A stretch of 64,000 nucleotides of DNA from the NCBI RefSeq assembly GCF_013364275.1, contig NZ_CP054932.1, positions 7,006,001 to 7,070,000 of the forward strand, given 5' to 3'. The translations under genes and the position numbers were made by a program. Below the pieces are notes generated by a model, which had not been told where the DNA came from, searched no databases, and was given only the letters and a program-made list of their open reading frames with translations. Shown here in pieces: positions 10,472 through 18,180 of this stretch. Source of the stretch: Actinomadura sp. NAK00032. GTDB taxonomy: Bacteria; Actinomycetota; Actinomycetes; Streptosporangiales; Streptosporangiaceae. The stretch's first letter is position 1. The number at the start of each line of letters is the position of its first letter.

Positions 10472-10535
10472 TGGGGCCGCACCGCCCCGCGCCGAAAGCC
10501 TGGAAGGGCACAGCGCCGGCATGTGGAGGTGCGTC

Positions 10536-11504
10536 ATGCCCCATCCGTTCGCGACGCACGTCGGAGTGCGCCGACTGGTCACCGCGGCCATCGCGGCGCC
10601 GTCGGTGCACAACACCCAGCCCTGGCTCTTCCGGCTCGACCGGGACGCGTCGGTCCTGGAACTGCACGCGGACCCCGGCCGCGCGCTGCCGGTCATCGAC
10701 CCCGGCGGCCGGGCCCTGCACATCAGCTGCGGCGCCGCGCTGCTCAACCTGCGGCTGGCGATCCGGTCGACCGGGCACCGCCCGCTGATCGAGCGGTTCC
10801 CCGACCCCGGACGGCATCCGGCGCTGCTGGCGTCCGTCCGGGCGGTGGACGCGACGATGCCGTCGCCGGGCCAGTCCGAGCTGTACGCGACCATCCCGCA
10901 CCGGCGCACCAACCGCGGACCGTTCGGCAAGCGGCGGGTGCCGCAGGTCGTCCGGGACGAACTGCTGGCCGCCGCGCAGGAGGAGGGGGCGATGCTCGCC
11001 CTGCCCGGCCCGCAGACGACGGCGTACCTGCTCAGCCTGATCGCCGCGGCGGACGCGCGGCTCACCGCCGACCCCGCCTACCGCGCCGAGCTGGCCGGCT
11101 GGACGCCGGGCCGCACCCGCGGCGACGGCGTCCCCTGGTACGCCTTCGGGCCGCGGCCGAGCGGGCGCGGCCTGCCGCTGCGCGACTTCGGCCTGTCCGG
11201 GCCGGCCGCCGGGCGGACGGCCGACGACTTCGCCGCGCGGCCCCAGCTCGGCGTGCTGCTCACCCGCGGCGACGGCCCCCGGGACTGGCTGCTGGCCGGG
11301 CAGGCCCTGCAGCGGGTCCTGCTGACCGCCGCGCGGCGCGGCGTGTCGGCGTCGATGCTCACCCAGCTCCTGGACGGGCGCGGCCCCGCGACGTCCGGGC
11401 CCAGCCCGCACGGGCACATCCAGGCGGTCATCCGGTTCGGCTACGGGCGGCCCGTGCCCGGCACGCCGCGCCGGCCGTTCCCGGAAGTCCTGGAACGCGT
11501 CTGA
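10536..11504 (+). CDS. Acg-family nitroreductase-like protein
   Basis: A 322-aa protein of the Acg family (flavin-binding nitroreductase fold). It opens with 'ATHVGVRRLVTAAIAAPSVHNTQPWLF', the family hallmark, followed by 'YATIPHRRTNRGPF'. In M. tuberculosis, Acg (Rv2032) is strongly DosR-induced and may sequester FMN rather than reduce nitro compounds. ATG 10536 is preferred because GGAGG lies seven bases upstream; ATG 10521 would bury that RBS. It heads a tightly packed run (nitroreductase, hemerythrin, nitronate monooxygenase, radical SAM) with a 28-bp first gap and overlaps after that, and DosR-type boxes lie upstream. Confidence 0.82.
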   Translation: MPHPFATHVGVRRLVTAAIAAPSVHNTQPWLFRLDRDASVLELHADPGRALPVIDPGGRALHISCGAALLNLRLAIRSTGHRPLIERFPDPGRHPALLASVRAVDATMPSPGQSELYATIPHRRTNRGPFGKRRVPQVVRDELLAAAQEEGAMLALPGPQTTAYLLSLIAAADARLTADPAYRAELAGWTPGRTRGDGVPWYAFGPRPSGRGLPLRDFGLSGPAAGRTADDFAARPQLGVLLTRGDGPRDWLLAGQALQRVLLTAARRGVSASMLTQLLDGRGPATSGPSPHGHIQAVIRFGYGRPVPGTPRRPFPEVLERV

Positions 11505-11532
11505 TCCGCGACCGCACCGAGAAAGGCGAACG

Positions 11533-12030
11533 ATGCCCACACTCGTCAACGAGTTCACCAAGGTGTTCCGTGCGGAGCACCGCGGTGTCCGCGACCTGCT
11601 GCTCGACCTGGTGGAGGCGTTCCGGCTGCGGGACACCGAGCGGGCGCGCGAGCTGGTCGTCGCCGTCGACGCCGCCACCGGGCCCCATTTCCGGTACGAG
11701 GAGGAGTCGATGTACCCGCAGCTCGTCGCCGTGTTCGGCGCCGAGTACGTGGCGAAGCTGCTCACCGACCACGACGGCGCGATCCGCACCGTCCGGCGGC
11801 TGTACGTTCTCACCGAGCACGACCGGCTGACGCCCCGGCAGGCCGAGCGCGGGATCGAGCTGGCCCGGCGGATCCTGCCGCACGTCAGCGACTGCGACGG
11901 GCTGTCGATCATGGTGGAGACCCTCCCCGAGGCCACGGTCGGCTCCATCCTGGAGACGCGGCGGAACGCGCGCGCCGCCGGGCTGGACCTGCTGACGTGG
12001 GCCGCGACCGCGCGGGCCCGCAATGTCTGA
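11533..12030 (+). CDS. Hemerythrin HHE-domain protein
   Basis: A 165-aa helical protein with a hemerythrin-like pattern of di-iron ligand candidates: H16 (FRAEHRGVR), H52 and E56 (HFRYEEESMYP), H80 (LLTDHDGAIR) and H117 (RILPHVSDCD). Such proteins bind O2 or NO, or sense redox state, in the cytosol. An RBS (GAAAGG) lies upstream, 28 bp after the nitroreductase. Its last codons overlap the next gene by eight bases. Binding of O2 or NO fits the hypoxia-type setting, but the actual ligand is unknown. Confidence 0.82.
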   Translation: MPTLVNEFTKVFRAEHRGVRDLLLDLVEAFRLRDTERARELVVAVDAATGPHFRYEEESMYPQLVAVFGAEYVAKLLTDHDGAIRTVRRLYVLTEHDRLTPRQAERGIELARRILPHVSDCDGLSIMVETLPEATVGSILETRRNARAAGLDLLTWAATARARNV

Positions 12031-13444
12031 GCCGGCCGCGCCGCGCATCATCCAGGGCGGCATGGGCGCGGGCGTCTCGGGCTGGCGGCTGGCGCGCGCC
12101 GTCGCGCGGACCGGGCAGCTCGGCGTGGTGTCCGGGGTCGCGCTGGACGCCCTCCTCGCGCGCGGCCTGCAGACCGGCGACGAGGGCGGCCACCTGCGCC
12201 GCGCGCTCGCCCACCTGCCGCTGCCGGGGGTGGCCGAGCGGGTCCTGGAGCGCTACTTCGTGCCCGGCGGGATCGAGCCGGGGCGGCGGTTCCGGCCGGT
12301 GCCGAAGCTCGGCCTGCGCCCGAACCGGACCCGCGACGAGCTGACCGTCGCCGGGAACTTCGCCGAGGTGTGGCTCGCCAAGCAGGGGCACGGCGGCCCG
12401 GTCGGCGTCAACTACCTGGAGAAGATCCAGCTCGCCACCCCGGCCGCCGCGTACGGGGCGATGCTGGCGGGCGCGGACTACGTCCTGATGGGCGCGGGCA
12501 TCCCGAGCGAGATCCCCGCGCTGCTGGACGCGCTGGCCGCCGGGTCGCCGGGAAAGGTCACGGTGGACGTCGCGGGCGCCGACGAGGGCCGCCCGTTCGC
12601 GTTCGACCCGGCGTCGCTCGCCGCGCCGGGGACGGCGGCGGCGGCCCGGCCGCGGTTCCTGGCGATCGTGTCGTCGCCCGTCCTCGCGCTGTACCTGCAC
12701 CGGTCGCCCGCGACCCGCCCGGACGGGTTCGTGCTGGAGGCGGCGGTCGCGGGCGGGCACAGCGCGCCGCCGCGCGGGCGGCTGCGCCTCGACGAGGGCG
12801 GCGAGCCCGTCTACGGGAAGCGGGACCGGATCGACCCCGCGAAGGTCGCCGCGCTCGGCCTGCCGTTCTGGCTCGCGGGCGGGCACGCCCGGCCCGGCGC
12901 GCCGGACGAGGCGCGCTCCGCCGGCGCGGCGGGCGTCCAGGCCGGCAGCGTGTTCGCGCTGTGCCGGGAGTCCGGCCTCGATCCGGAGCTGCGGCGCCGG
13001 CTCATCGGGCGGGCGCTGGACGGCACGCTCCGGGTGCGCAACGACCCCCGCGCGTCCTCGACCGGGTTCCCGTTCAAGGTCGCCGAGCTGCCGGGCACGC
13101 TCTCCGAACCGGAGGTGTACGCGGCGCGCCCCCGGCTGTGCGACCTGAGCTACCTGCGGACCCCCTACCTCAAGGCGGACGGCGCGGTCGGCTACCGCTG
13201 CCCCGCCGAACCGGTCGACGCCTACGTCCGCAAGGGCGGCGACGCCGGGGACACCGCCGGCCGCCGCTGCCTGTGCAACGGGCTCGTCGCGAACACCGGC
13301 CGGGGCCAGCACCGGCCGGACGGCTACGCCGAGCCGCCGCTGCTCACCCTCGGCCAGGACCTCGGCTTCCTGCCCGGCCTCGTCCGGGCGGCCGGAGCCG
13401 ACTACTCCGCCGCCGACGCCGTCGACTACCTGCTCGGCCGATGA
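12023..13444 (+). CDS. Nitronate monooxygenase family flavoprotein
   Basis: A 473-aa TIM-barrel flavoprotein of the nitronate monooxygenase (2-nitropropane dioxygenase) family. The start 'RIIQGGMGAGVSGWRLARAVA' is the FMN-binding beginning of the family. GHGGPVGVNYLEK, AGADYVLMGAGIP, 'EAAVAGGHSAPP' and 'AAGVQAGSVFALCRESG' follow the barrel. It is longer than the usual 320-380 aa, with an extra Cys-containing C-terminal region (about 370-430, including YRCPAEP and GRRCLCNGL). It would oxidise nitronates or act as another FMN oxidoreductase. It overlaps the hemerythrin gene by eight bases and the radical SAM gene by ATGA. Confidence 0.78.
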   Translation: MSEPAAPRIIQGGMGAGVSGWRLARAVARTGQLGVVSGVALDALLARGLQTGDEGGHLRRALAHLPLPGVAERVLERYFVPGGIEPGRRFRPVPKLGLRPNRTRDELTVAGNFAEVWLAKQGHGGPVGVNYLEKIQLATPAAAYGAMLAGADYVLMGAGIPSEIPALLDALAAGSPGKVTVDVAGADEGRPFAFDPASLAAPGTAAAARPRFLAIVSSPVLALYLHRSPATRPDGFVLEAAVAGGHSAPPRGRLRLDEGGEPVYGKRDRIDPAKVAALGLPFWLAGGHARPGAPDEARSAGAAGVQAGSVFALCRESGLDPELRRRLIGRALDGTLRVRNDPRASSTGFPFKVAELPGTLSEPEVYAARPRLCDLSYLRTPYLKADGAVGYRCPAEPVDAYVRKGGDAGDTAGRRCLCNGLVANTGRGQHRPDGYAEPPLLTLGQDLGFLPGLVRAAGADYSAADAVDYLLGR

Positions 13445-14637
13445 AGCAGATCCGCGTGCCCCGCCACGACCCCGCTGACCGGCCGTTCATCGTGATCTGG
13501 GAGGCCACCCGGGCGTGCCCGCTGGCGTGCCGGCACTGCCGCGCCGAGGCCCGGCCCGACCGCGATCCCGGCGAGCTGACCACGGCCGAGGCGTGCGGGC
13601 TGATGGCGCAGGTCGCCTCGTTCGGGCAGCCGCCGCCGGTGTTCGTCATCACCGGCGGCGACCCGTTCCAGCGCCCCGACCTGTTCGACCTCGTCCGGCA
13701 CGGGACCCGGCTCGGGCTGCCGGTCGCGGTGTCCCCGTCCGGCACGCCGACGCTCACCGAGGCGGGCCTCACCGGCCTGCGGGACGCGGGCGCGCGGGCG
13801 ATCTCGCTGAGCCTGGACGGGTCGACCGCGCGGATCCACGACGCGTTCCGCGCCACGCCGGGCGTCTACGGCTGGACGCTGGACGCCTGGCGCGCCGCCC
13901 GCGACCTCGGCCTGAAGGTGCAGATCAACACCACCGTCGCCGGGCACAACCTCACCGACCTGCCGGAGATCGTGCGGCTGGTGCGGGAGATGGGCGCGCT
14001 GACGTGGAGCGCGTTCCTGCTCGTCCCGACCGGGCGCGGCAGGCTGCTGCCGGGCCTGGACCCGCACCAGGTGGAGGACGTCCTCAACTTCGTCTACGAC
14101 GCGGGCGCCCACGTCCCCGCCCGCACGACCGAGGCCCACCACTTCCGGCGGATCGCCGTCCAGCGGGAGATCCTGGCGCGGCACGGCGCCGACCACGCGG
14201 CCGTGCTGGGCCTGGGCCCGCTGTACGAGACGCTGCGGCGGCGGCTGGCCGACCTGGACCTGCCGGTGCGGCGCGCCCGGCGCCCGCCGATGGACGTCGG
14301 CTCGGCGCGCGGGTTCGTGTTCGTCTCGCACCGGGGGACCGTCCACCCGAGCGGGTTCCTGCCCGCCGCGGCGGGCGACGTCCGGCGGGAGCCGCTGCCC
14401 GGGATCTACCGGGACTCGCCGCTGTTCACCGGCCTGCGCGACACCGCTAACCTGACCGGGAAGTGCGGCGCCTGCGAGTTCCGGACGATCTGCGGCGGCT
14501 CCCGCTCGCGCGCCCTCGCGGTGTCCGGCGACCCGTACGCGGCCGAGCCCTGGTGCTCCTACGAGCCCGGGTCGTTCCCCTACCGGGACGACCTCGCCGC
14601 CCACGGCCTCCCGATCCAGGGGGCGCACCGGACATAA
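13441..14637 (+). CDS. Radical SAM/SPASM protein (TIGR04053/NirJ-like)
   Basis: A 398-aa radical SAM enzyme. The 4Fe-4S/SAM motif CxxxCxxC is C26-C30-C33 (ACPLACRHC), the GGDP motif is ITGGDPFQRP, and SPASM-type auxiliary Cys occur near the end (GKCGACEFRTICGG, then PWC). The overall form resembles the NirJ/AhbD heme-modifying branch and the TIGR04053 family found beside redox genes in actinobacteria. The substrate is unknown: a modified heme or a peptide are both possible. It is translationally coupled (ATGA) to the nitronate monooxygenase gene, so they may act in one pathway. Confidence 0.82.
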   Translation: MKQIRVPRHDPADRPFIVIWEATRACPLACRHCRAEARPDRDPGELTTAEACGLMAQVASFGQPPPVFVITGGDPFQRPDLFDLVRHGTRLGLPVAVSPSGTPTLTEAGLTGLRDAGARAISLSLDGSTARIHDAFRATPGVYGWTLDAWRAARDLGLKVQINTTVAGHNLTDLPEIVRLVREMGALTWSAFLLVPTGRGRLLPGLDPHQVEDVLNFVYDAGAHVPARTTEAHHFRRIAVQREILARHGADHAAVLGLGPLYETLRRRLADLDLPVRRARRPPMDVGSARGFVFVSHRGTVHPSGFLPAAAGDVRREPLPGIYRDSPLFTGLRDTANLTGKCGACEFRTICGGSRSRALAVSGDPYAAEPWCSYEPGSFPYRDDLAAHGLPIQGAHRT

Positions 14638-14700
14638 CCGCCGTGAGCTGGGTAGATGACCTGACAGAAGGCATCCGATCCAGAAGGCTGGGCAAGGGAC

Positions 14701-15054
14701 ATGTTCCAAGTCGAGGACATCCGCGAATGGCGCGGCCGGGCCGTGGTCGACGAGTCCGGGAGCAAGGTCGGCGAGCTGGAGGCCGTCTACGTCGACACGC
14801 TCACCGACCAGCCGGCCTTCGCCACCGTCAAGACGGGCATGCCGACGCGGCAGCGGCTGGTGTTCGCGCCGCTCGACGGGGCGACGCTCGGGCCGGACCA
14901 CGTCCGGGTCGCCCACCCGAAGAAGCAGATCAAGAACGCGCCCGCGATCGACACCGACGGCGAGCTGCTCGCCGCCGACGAGGGCGCGGTCTTCGCCCAC
15001 TACGAGCTGGCCTACGAGGCCGCGCCGGACGAGCGCCGGCTCGCGCGCCGCTGA
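14701..15054 (+). CDS. PRC-barrel domain protein
   Basis: A 117-aa protein beginning 'MFQVEDIREWRGRAVVDESG', then KVGELEAVYVD and PAFATVKTG, the fold signature of PRC-barrel domains. The C-terminal part is Lys/Ala-rich. PRC-barrel proteins in actinobacteria are stress-linked scaffolding or RNA-associated proteins; no catalytic site is visible. It lies 63 bp after the radical SAM gene and 31 bp before a small membrane protein, probably in the same transcript. Confidence 0.75.
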   Translation: MFQVEDIREWRGRAVVDESGSKVGELEAVYVDTLTDQPAFATVKTGMPTRQRLVFAPLDGATLGPDHVRVAHPKKQIKNAPAIDTDGELLAADEGAVFAHYELAYEAAPDERRLARR

Positions 15055-15085
15055 GCGCCGGCCCGCGTCCAGGAGGGATCGCACC

Positions 15086-15256
15086 GTGGCCCTGTTCCTG
15101 TTCATCCTGCTCGTCGCGGTGGCGCTGGGCATCATCGGCGTCGTCGTGAAGGGCCTGTTCTACCTGCTGATCATCGGGATCGTGCTGTTCCTGATCAACC
15201 TGGTGCTGAGCGGCATCCGGATGGGGCACCGGCGCAGCTCCCGCCCGACCCGCTAG
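15086..15256 (+). CDS. 56-aa hydrophobic membrane peptide
   Basis: A GTG start preceded by AGGAGGG opens a 56-codon frame ending in TAG at 15254-15256. The product is almost wholly hydrophobic (ALFLFILLVAVALGIIGVVV, then a second helix around GIVLFLINLVL), with a short basic tail (RMGHRRSSRPTR). Two closely spaced transmembrane helices are likely. The strong RBS and position between the PRC-barrel gene and a hairpin terminator support a real gene. Function unknown. Confidence 0.65.
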   Translation: MALFLFILLVAVALGIIGVVVKGLFYLLIIGIVLFLINLVLSGIRMGHRRSSRPTR

Positions 15257-15288
15257 CTGGGCACGGACGGGCACACCGGCTCCGCAGG

Positions 15289-15314
15289 CGCCGCCGCGTG
15301 GGAGCGCGGCGGCG
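15289..15314 (+). terminator. Terminator-like hairpin ending the dormancy-type island
   Basis: CGCCGCCGCG pairs perfectly with CGCGGCGGCG (10 bp) around a TGGGAG loop, followed by AATGTTT. It lies 33 bp after the small membrane gene and just before the sugar-transporter promoter. Confidence 0.6.
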
Positions 15315-15316
15315 AA

Positions 15317-15330
15317 TGTTTGCGATAACA
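15317..15330. promoter_or_regulatory. LacI-type (arabinose regulon) operator upstream of the sugar ABC operon
   Basis: TGTTTGCGATAACA differs at only two positions from the perfect palindrome TGTTAGCGCTAACA found upstream of araD at 26541. This shared operator is the main sequence evidence that the ABC transporter belongs to the arabinose regulon. Confidence 0.65.
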
Positions 15331-15411
15331 ACAACCGGGTCACGGTTGTGACGCGGCCCACGGGGGGCTCTTGACATGGCAGTGTGACCGGTAACACTGT
15401 GTCCGGGACAC
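15331..15411 (+). promoter_or_regulatory. Palindrome-rich promoter region of the sugar ABC operon
   Basis: Four inverted repeats lie nose to tail: ACAACCG-N5-CGGTTGT (15331-15349), GTCAC-N4-GTGAC (15339-15352), CAGTGT-N8-ACACTG (15380-15399) and GTGTCC-G-GGACAC (15399-15411). TTGACA at 15371-15376 is a good -35 element, but no clear -10 is seen (TAACAC at 15392 is weak). The third palindrome would overlap bound polymerase, as a repressor site does. The regulators are unknown; candidates are the two LacI proteins and a CRP-like activator. Confidence 0.45.
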
Positions 15412-15434
15412 CGGCACCACCCCCGAGGTGAGAC

Positions 15435-16565
15435 GTGAAGCACAGGAAGCTCGTCAGCCTGGCGCTGGGCCTCGGCCTCGCGCTCGGCATGACCGCGTGC
15501 GGCTCGACGCAGAAGACCGTCGACAAGGAGAAGGCCGACAAGAAGCCGGCGGCGGGCGCGCTCGTCGGCGTCACGATGCCGACCCGATCGTCCGAGCGCT
15601 GGATCCACGACGGCGACAACCTGAAGAAGCAGCTGGAGCAGCTCGGCTACAAGGTCGACCTCCAGTACGCCGAGAACGACATCCCCACCCAGGCCAACCA
15701 GATCGACAACCAGATCACCAAGGGCGCCCGGGTGCTGGTGATCGCCTCCATCGACGGCACGGCGCTCACCACGCAGCTGCAGAAGGCGGCCGACAAGGGC
15801 GTCCCGGTCATCTCCTACGACCGGCTGATCCGCAACTCCCCGAACGTCGACTACTACGCCACCTTCGACAACTACAAGGTCGGCGTCCTCCAGGCGACGT
15901 CCCTGCTCATCGGCCTCGGGCTGAAGAAGGCGGACGGCTCGGAGGGCACCGCCAAGGGCCCGTTCAACATCGAGGTCTTCGCCGGCTCGCCCGACGACAA
16001 CAACTCGTCGTACTTCTACAACGGCGCCATGGACACCCTGAAGCCGTACCTCGACAAGAAGGCCCTCGTCGTCAAGAGCGGCCAGACCGACTTCAAGACG
16101 ATCGCCACGCTGCGCTGGGAGGCCGAGCGCGCGCAGAAGCGCATGGAGGACCTCCTCACCCGCCACTACGGCGGCGGGACGAAGGTGAACGGCGTCCTGT
16201 CCCCCTACGACGGCCTGTCCATCGGCATCCTGTCGGCGCTGAAGTCCAACGGCTACGGCACGCCCGGCCAGCCCTACCCGATCGTGACCGGCCAGGACGC
16301 CGAGGTCGCCTCGGTCAAGTCGATCATCGCGGGCGAGCAGTACTCCACCGTCTACAAGGACACCCGGCAGCTCGCCGCGGTCACCGTGAAGATGGCGGAC
16401 GCCGTGCTGAAGGGCGGCAAGCCCGAGGTGAACAACGTCAAGGACTACGACAACGGCGTGAAGGTCGTGCCGTCCTTCCTGCTCAACCCGGTCATCGTGA
16501 ACAAGGGCAACTACAAGAAGGAGCTCATCGAGACCGGCTACTACACCGAGGCCCAACTGGGGTGA
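15435..16565 (+). CDS. chvE: Sugar ABC transporter substrate-binding lipoprotein (ChvE-like)
   Basis: A 376-aa lipoprotein. The signal peptide ends in the lipobox LGMTACGS, with C22 the lipidated Cys. The mature part is a periplasmic-binding type I fold of the ChvE/multiple-sugar family: VGVTMPTRSSERWIHDG, then 'QIDNQITKGARVLVIASIDG' and GVPVISYDRLI, with FAGSPDDNNS and GQDAEVASVKSI in the ligand pocket. It would bind an aldose outside the membrane and deliver it to MmsA/MmsB. Start codon GTG. An operator shared with araD suggests L-arabinose as ligand. Lys-rich and less GC-biased than its neighbours, as expected of a highly expressed surface protein. Confidence 0.88.
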   Translation: MKHRKLVSLALGLGLALGMTACGSTQKTVDKEKADKKPAAGALVGVTMPTRSSERWIHDGDNLKKQLEQLGYKVDLQYAENDIPTQANQIDNQITKGARVLVIASIDGTALTTQLQKAADKGVPVISYDRLIRNSPNVDYYATFDNYKVGVLQATSLLIGLGLKKADGSEGTAKGPFNIEVFAGSPDDNNSSYFYNGAMDTLKPYLDKKALVVKSGQTDFKTIATLRWEAERAQKRMEDLLTRHYGGGTKVNGVLSPYDGLSIGILSALKSNGYGTPGQPYPIVTGQDAEVASVKSIIAGEQYSTVYKDTRQLAAVTVKMADAVLKGGKPEVNNVKDYDNGVKVVPSFLLNPVIVNKGNYKKELIETGYYTEAQLG

Positions 16566-16570
16566 CGGCG

Positions 16571-16613
16571 GGGCGGGCGCCCCCCGGCACCTCCCCCGGG
16601 GCGGCGCCCGCCC
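16571..16613 (+). terminator. Intra-operon hairpin between chvE and mmsA
   Basis: GGGCGGGCGCC (16571-16581) pairs perfectly with GGCGCCCGCCC (16603-16613) around a 21-base C/G-rich loop. Lying between the binding-protein gene and the ATPase gene, such a hairpin would let the binding protein be made in excess. Confidence 0.5.
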
Positions 16614-16629
16614 GTCCGCGAGGAGGACC

Positions 16630-18180
16630 ATGACGGACGCGATACTGCGGATGCGCGGCATCACCAAGACCTTCCCCGCGGTCACCGCCCTCCAGGACGT
16701 GAACCTGGAGGTGCGGCGCGGCGAGATCCACGCGATCTGCGGCGAGAACGGGGCCGGGAAGTCGACGCTGATGAAGGTGCTGTCCGGGGTGCACCCGCAC
16801 GGCGACTACACCGGCGAGATCGAGTTCGAGGGCGCGGCCTGCCGGTTCTCCGGCATCCGCGACAGCGAGCAGCACGGGATCGTCATCATCCACCAGGAGC
16901 TGGCGCTCAGCCCGTACCTGTCGATCGCCGAGAACATCTACCTCGGCAACGAGCGCCGCGGCCGGCTCGGGCTGATCGACTGGAACCGGACGAACGCCGA
17001 CGCGGCGCGGCTGCTGGAGCGGGTCGGGCTGCGCGAGAACCCGGTGACGCCGGCGATGGACCTCGGCGTCGGCAAGCAGCAGCTCGTGGAGATCGCCAAG
17101 GCGCTGTCGAAGCGGGTCAAGCTGCTCATCCTGGACGAGCCGACCGCCGCGCTGAACGACGCCGACTCCGCGCACCTGCTCGACCTGCTGCGCGGGCTGC
17201 GGGACGAGGGCATCACCTGCGTGATCATCTCCCACAAGCTGAACGAGATCCGCGCGATCGCCGACTCCACCACCATCCTGCGGGACGGCCGCACCATCGA
17301 GACGCTCGACATGGCCGGCGACGTGTCCGAGGACCGCATCATCGCCGGGATGGTCGGCCGGGACCTGCGCCACCGGTTCCCCGACCGCGTCCCCGCGATC
17401 GGCGAGGAGGTGCTGCGGATCGAGGACTGGACCGTCCACTCCCCCACCCAGCACGGCCGCGTCGTGGTGGACCGCGCCTCCCTCACCCTGCGCCGCGGCG
17501 AGATCGTCGGGCTCGCGGGCCTGATGGGCGCGGGCCGCACCGAACTCGCGATGAGCGTGTTCGGCCGCAGCTACGGCACCGGCATCAGCGGCCGGATCTA
17601 CAAGGACGGCGCGGAGGTCTCGGTCCGCACGGTCACCGACGCGATCCGGCACGGGCTCGCCTACGCGACCGAGGACCGCAAGACCTACGGCCTCAACCTC
17701 ATCGAGGACGTCAAGCGGAACATCTCCGCCGCCGGGCTCCGCGGCCTCGCGAGGGCCGGCTGGGTGGACGCGGGCCGCGAGTACGCGACCGCCGAGCGGT
17801 TCCGCACCGAGATGAACATCAAGACGCCGAGCGTGCTCACCCCGGCCGGGCAGCTGAGCGGCGGCAACCAGCAGAAGGTCGTCCTGTCCAAGTGGATCTT
17901 CACGGACGCGGACGTGCTGATCCTGGACGAGCCCACCCGCGGCATCGACGTGGGCGCCAAGTACGAGATCTACTCGATCATCAACCGGCTGGCCGACCAG
18001 GGCCGCGCCGTCCTGGTGATCTCGTCCGAGCTGCCGGAGCTGATCGGGATCTGCGACCGCCTGTACGCGATGGCGGAGGGCCGCATCACCGGCGAGGTCA
18101 CCCGCGCCGAAGCCACCCCGGAACGCCTCATGCAATTCATGACCCGGCAGACCCAGCAGATCGAGGAGACCACAGCATGA
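16630..18180 (+). CDS. mmsA: Sugar ABC transporter ATP-binding protein (MmsA/GguA type)
   Basis: A 516-aa protein with two ABC ATPase domains in tandem. The first has the Walker A GENGAGKST (about residue 39) and Walker B LLILDEPTAAL. The second has a degenerate A loop (LAGLMGAGRTEL), the signature LSGGNQQK and Walker B VLILDEPTRGID. This is the layout of multiple-sugar importers such as MmsA, XylG and GguA. It powers import of the sugar captured by the upstream lipoprotein. AGGAGG RBS. It overlaps the permease gene by ATGA. Confidence 0.92.
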   Translation: MTDAILRMRGITKTFPAVTALQDVNLEVRRGEIHAICGENGAGKSTLMKVLSGVHPHGDYTGEIEFEGAACRFSGIRDSEQHGIVIIHQELALSPYLSIAENIYLGNERRGRLGLIDWNRTNADAARLLERVGLRENPVTPAMDLGVGKQQLVEIAKALSKRVKLLILDEPTAALNDADSAHLLDLLRGLRDEGITCVIISHKLNEIRAIADSTTILRDGRTIETLDMAGDVSEDRIIAGMVGRDLRHRFPDRVPAIGEEVLRIEDWTVHSPTQHGRVVVDRASLTLRRGEIVGLAGLMGAGRTELAMSVFGRSYGTGISGRIYKDGAEVSVRTVTDAIRHGLAYATEDRKTYGLNLIEDVKRNISAAGLRGLARAGWVDAGREYATAERFRTEMNIKTPSVLTPAGQLSGGNQQKVVLSKWIFTDADVLILDEPTRGIDVGAKYEIYSIINRLADQGRAVLVISSELPELIGICDRLYAMAEGRITGEVTRAEATPERLMQFMTRQTQQIEETTA

